64,000 nucleotides of DNA, taken from positions 17,652 through 81,651 of the forward strand of contig LUCM01011118.1 in the NCBI GenBank assembly GCA_008360955.1, read 5' to 3'. A program made the translations under genes and the position numbers. Source of the DNA: Fasciolopsis buskii. Taxonomy: Eukaryota; Platyhelminthes; Trematoda; Plagiorchiida; Fasciolidae. The first letter of the stretch is position 1, and each line of letters starts with the position of its first letter. Of the stretch, positions 61,610-64,000 are shown piece by piece. The notes under the pieces are model-generated. The model was not told the DNA's origin. It did not search any database and saw only the letters and a program-made list of their open reading frames with translations.

Positions 61610-61646
61610 AGAAAACACAAGTTGGCGAACAAGCTCGTTTTCAGTG
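61610..61646 (-). repeat. 37-base segment shared with 42.4 kb
   Basis: Exact reverse complement of 42370-42406. Flanks do not match, so this is a short core and not a long copy of the Penelope-like 3' region. It lies at the end of a chance 89-codon plus-strand frame. Confidence 0.8.
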
Positions 61647-64000
61647 AACCTTAGGCATCCCATTATATTACAAGGATCAAGTTTTAAGCAGATAACAATA
61701 TAGGTGGAAAAGGAGTTTGTGGCGTTACGCCTGGGGCTTTATCGGTCAGTCAAGAACTGAATTCGAAAATGCCAAGCTAGCTGGGGCATGGTTAACTAAT
61801 ACCCACGTTTTTACTGTAAATGTATGCTGTTGTCCGGAGCAGGTAACAGTTGAAAGAGGGATCATGACTCTGAACAAGAGAATGAAAACCTTAACCAATG
61901 AACTGTCCTGAATAGGTCGACCTAGATTCTCGTGTTGGGTTCCACGAGATCAGCAACGCAATGTTAGGAGACATAGCTCCGTGCCTCGAACAGTGCCGTT
62001 CTTGAATTGGCACTGTTTCCTTTTCTGTTCAGCTCTGTTTTATGGCCATTCGGTTTTTCTCTCACTATCATTCAGCGAGCAAGGTTGCACCCAAAATAAG
62101 AATGTTGGCACACATTTATTAGTTACAAAAATCAAAATATGTAACATTTATTGTTTAAAGATTCTAGCTGGGCACATTGAGAGACAAGTGTTCGGGGAGA
62201 AGTCCGTTTTCCTATTTTATGTATTAGACAACGAGAATGAACCAATACGAATTTCTACTGCTCATCCATCAGAAGAGCGGAGTTTATTGAAAATTAATAC
62301 CACTAAAAATTCTCTTTTTTGGGCTGCGCATAATTCAGGCAATCTAAAAATCAGCAGAGCGTCTGTTTCGTTTCGGTCCGTGGACACAACTGCTGGGTAT
62401 ATCCACTGTTTGTTGATAATGTCCCATTCGTGTCGCAGGATGACCCCCAATTTGTTCTGTTTCTGTCGCGCCGTCACGCTTCAATTTTGTATTCAGATCG
62501 GAATAACAAATTGGTCTTTATTTTAAATGAAATCTGTTCTCAAAATAGGCCGCACATTCACTCTGATACTGTGGATAACTAGGCTTTATATACATACGCA
62601 CATGTATATTTACTACATTGATTTGTACTAATCACGATCCCAACGGAACAATATTGGAATTAGATTTTACAAAATCTAATAGGAAGTAGGAAAAACAGTT
62701 ATCGATAGGAGTTATTCTTTTGTTTCCATTGCACGTATCTTGTTCACTTTAAAATCATCTTGTGTGCTTCTTTATGATGCATCAGTATTATAACCTTCGA
62801 TTCTCAGCCATACATTAACTTCTGTAACCCGAAATAGCCTGCAGCCAAGAAGTCAGAAATTACCAACCGTTGCAAAAGCGAAAGCTATCATCTCGACGTC
62901 CGTGTGCTTGTTCATAGCCTGATCGGTAAATCGATTTTTGTGGCATTTCCCATCCCGCGCAAAAGGAATACGGAAAGATAAACGATGTTTGGGCAGACGA
63001 AGGAAATACACAAATCATCCGAGGCGGTCTATAGTGAATACCGGATTTAAAAGGCGACTTCCAGCACTTTGCCACTGTTCAATCGATGCTCTCACCAAGC
63101 TCCACCAATACTTCGTTAGTCGAATGCAGAGAAATTGAATATCCTTAACGTGAGTTGGGAATTAACATTAAAATAAATCAGGAAACCAAAGACCATTGGA
63201 TTTGCATAGGGTTCACTTGGGAATGGCCGAACTTCATAGCAGAGCCACAGCTGTCGCATGTTCGTAAAAGCTAATGCAGTCCCTAATCCCTCATATGACC
63301 TCATCACCAACAGCATCTTCAGTTGTAATTAACCTGCCAAGTTGGTTAATTTTGTTGACCGCTTCTAACTCCTCACCAACAAGACGAGATGCAAACAGAT
63401 TTCCATCACTCTCGGAAAAGTACCTTGCACTTTGAAGACAAATACTGCGTTCGATATCTAGATACTTCAGTCGTCAAATAATCTAAAACGTGTTGAATGA
63501 CCTATATATTACCTTTCATCTGGATGATGAGATAGACATATTCTAAGTCTGAAAATCCACCCATTGAGAAGAGTTCAGCTGCAACGTTTATTATAATAGC
63601 TAATGTATCCTGGAAGCATATTCAATGATGGATTTGGAAAGGGTAACCTTACTGCACTGCGGTAGATACGGCAAGGAATGGTTAGAAGCTCCAACCACAC
63701 TTGAGGTGGAATGTAAAGATATTTCGATGGATTTAGAAGGTGTGCAAATGTCTGAGAATGCAATGATCGTCGGCGTTTGGAGAGCATAACGGTGCTCCAG
63801 TGACTGTTGGAGACTAAACCCTCGGCGGATGCATCCACGAAAAGGACGAAGATCAGTTCATCATGTATTTGCCTTTCAAGCGTGTCGCAAATCCGCACAG
63901 AATGACAAATGCTAGTCCGATTCAGCTTATACCTCTATGGTTTTCGTTATCACTCTAACAGAAGTTCTAAAGTGTAGGTCGGAATTTCTACAATGTACTG
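61647..64000. other. Unrecognised non-coding stretch
   Basis: Includes the longest open frame of the window (181 codons, 61981-62526, plus, no ATG at its head). It has no recognisable domain, signal or neighbour and overlaps a minus-strand frame. Not claimed as a gene. Confidence 0.4.

Noticed and set aside
61981..62526. Longest open frame (181 codons, plus)
   Set aside because: No ATG at its head, no domain or splice context recognised. Frames of this length are only mildly unusual for 64 kb of AT-leaning sequence read in six frames.
1..64000. CRISPR arrays, operons, bacterial or phage gene systems
   Set aside because: No compact gene clusters, no ribosome-binding-site-led frames and no direct-repeat/spacer arrays. 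The retroelements and SINEs point to a eukaryote.

Overview
The window looks like eukaryotic, intron- or intergene-type DNA with no confidently recognisable host gene. No open frame exceeds about 180 codons. The sequence is AT-leaning, dotted with microsatellites ((TA)n, (CA)n, (GT)n, (CTTT)n), and carries several families of tRNA-derived retroposons plus fragments of retroelements. A digenean flatworm (trematode) is the best guess. That rests mainly on the Penelope-like GIY-YIG endonuclease at about 41.6-42.2 kb, whose motif wording I recognise as the trematode/schistosome type, so it is an inference and not a proof.

Layout. 1-7 kb: no gene recognised, one (GAT)n tract. 7-9.1 kb: a minus-strand tRNA-derived SINE (family R3) and a second, unrelated tRNA-like head. 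14-21.6 kb: two R2 repeats, two R3 SINEs and one further tRNA-headed element (R4). 22.5-23.0 kb: an old copy of family R1. 27.7 kb: another tRNA-like head. 34.3-34.9 kb: a fresh, complete R1 copy with a probable 10-bp target-site duplication. 41.6-42.4 kb: 5'-truncated Penelope-like element. 45.3-45.6 kb: degenerate R1. 48.7-49.5 kb: R2 copy followed by an R1 copy almost identical to the 34 kb one but inverted. 57.2-57.4 kb: frameshifted Ty3/Gypsy-type integrase relic. 57.7 kb: R3 tail. 53-61 kb: a few short exon-like open frames that I cannot identify.

The most interesting object is R1. It is a roughly 0.55-kb unit made of two tRNA-derived SINE monomers fused head to head around a conserved 110-base centre, so its two arms of about 187 bases can fold on each other at about 91% identity. 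The dimer, not the monomer, is what appears to have moved. The 34 kb and 49 kb copies differ at only two positions over 518 bases, although their own arms differ from each other at about 17 positions. One copy has matching 10-base flanks and the other is shortened at the end opposite its tail, as expected for target-primed reverse transcription. An RNA of this unit would be a long hairpin.

Nothing here forms an operon or pathway. The annotation is mainly a map of mobile and simple repeats, with explicit statements of where nothing was recognised.
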